Shown here: positions 13,616-13,838 of the stretch, piece after piece
Numbering within the stretch: the first letter of the stretch is position 1
How the letters are laid out: the number at the start of each line of letters is the position of its first letter
From: Gammaproteobacteria bacterium
GTDB taxonomy: Bacteria; Pseudomonadota; Gammaproteobacteria; GCF-002020875
Direction: 5' to 3'
NCBI GenBank assembly: GCA_018671205.1
Contig: JABHIC010000209.1
Coordinates: 1-13,838 of the forward strand
Length of the DNA: 13,838 nucleotides
Made by a program: the position numbers and the translations under genes
Notes under the pieces: generated by a model
The model's database searches: none
Told to the model about the DNA's origin: nothing
What the model saw: the letters and a program-made list of their open reading frames with translations, nothing else

Positions 13616-13798
13616 ATGAAGTTCCACACTATGGTTTCATGGATACTTATTTTGGGAATGATGGTGCCACTGCAGACAGCGGTAGCCAACTCCAATGGCG
13701 AGATGCTCACTTTTGGTGTAGTTCCGCAGCAGGCAGCCAAAAAGCTGGCCAAGAAGTGGGGTAACTATTCAGGGGTGTTAACGGAAAATAATCCTTGA
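13616..13798 (+). pseudogene. truncated PhnD-like periplasmic binding protein (60 residues)
   Basis: The reading frame encodes a signal peptide (MVSWILILGMMVPLQTAVANS), then GEMLTFGVVPQQAAKKLAKKWG, which closely resembles the start of the mature PhnD-like phosphate/phosphite/phosphonate substrate-binding family. After that the sequence departs from the family (NYSGVLTENNP) and stops at TGA 13796-13798, where about 220 more residues would be expected. Neither other plus-strand frame continues the family to the window end at 13838, so a simple one-base frameshift does not restore it; a deletion, insertion or rearrangement downstream is more likely. The ribosome site is excellent (GGAGGAAGAGAG, 13602-13613), so a short secreted peptide could still be made. 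A genuine mini-protein cannot be excluded. TTGACA at 13795-13800 overlaps the stop. Confidence 0.55.
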
Positions 13799-13812
13799 CA
13801 GGCTTTTTCAGC

Positions 13813-13826
13813 AAAAACATGTTTTT
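13813..13826. repeat. 14-bp perfect palindrome at the window end
   Basis: AAAAACATGTTTTT is fully self-complementary and lies 13 bases after TTGACA (13795-13800). The 17-base spacing from TTGACA ends at CATGTT, a poor -10, so a promoter reading rightward out of the window is possible but weak; the palindrome would then lie over the -10 region. Whatever it controls is outside the window. Confidence 0.35.
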
Positions 13827-13838
13827 TAGTCCACCCCC

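Overview
The window reads as chromosomal DNA of a gammaproteobacterium. It holds core genes in arrangements familiar from that class: cmoB, ubiD followed by a ferredoxin-fused flavin reductase-like gene, a hemC-hemD-hemX-hemY run, argH, and the cytochrome c maturation genes ccmG-ccmH-ccmI. A small acidic, Tyr/Pro-rich secreted protein near the right end resembles sulfur globule envelope proteins. Together with the c-type cytochrome genes this suggests, but does not prove, a sulfur-oxidising lineage (free-living or symbiotic). No insertion sequence, integrase, CRISPR array, tRNA or rRNA was seen.

Layout. Bases 2-2952 (+) hold the 3' part of cmoB (tRNA wobble uridine modification), a small membrane-anchored DUF2914 protein and ubiD (ubiquinone ring decarboxylation); the DUF2914 gene and ubiD overlap by ATGA. 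After a 102-base gap comes a ferredoxin plus FAD/NAD reductase (3055-4083, +). Its end overlaps, tail to tail by 52 bases, the end of a four-gene minus-strand haem cluster (8330 down to 4032): hemC and hemD make uroporphyrinogen III, and hemX and hemY are membrane proteins associated with the pathway. From a divergent intergenic region at 8331-8460 the plus strand continues with a periplasmic thioredoxin-fold protein, argH (last step of arginine synthesis), an 87-base gap with a 12-bp perfect dyad, and ccmG-ccmH-ccmI, which reduce apocytochrome c haem-binding cysteines and present the apoprotein for haem ligation. Haem synthesis and cytochrome c assembly are therefore close together, but ccmABCDEF are not in the window.

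The right end (12850-13838) is the least ordinary part. The sulfur globule-like gene has its own near-consensus promoter, with two abutting palindromes lying over the -35 element and spacer, and a strong intrinsic terminator. Then come about 270 bases without a recognised gene, including a hairpin followed by six T just before a good ribosome binding site. The final ORF encodes a signal peptide and only the first strand of what looks like a PhnD-type binding protein, and stops after 60 residues.

I found no clearly new multi-gene system. The best leads are the promoter and product at 12864-13256, the truncated PhnD-like ORF with its leader, the operator-like dyad upstream of ccmG, and a possible 11-codon leader peptide overlapping the start of the thioredoxin-like gene.
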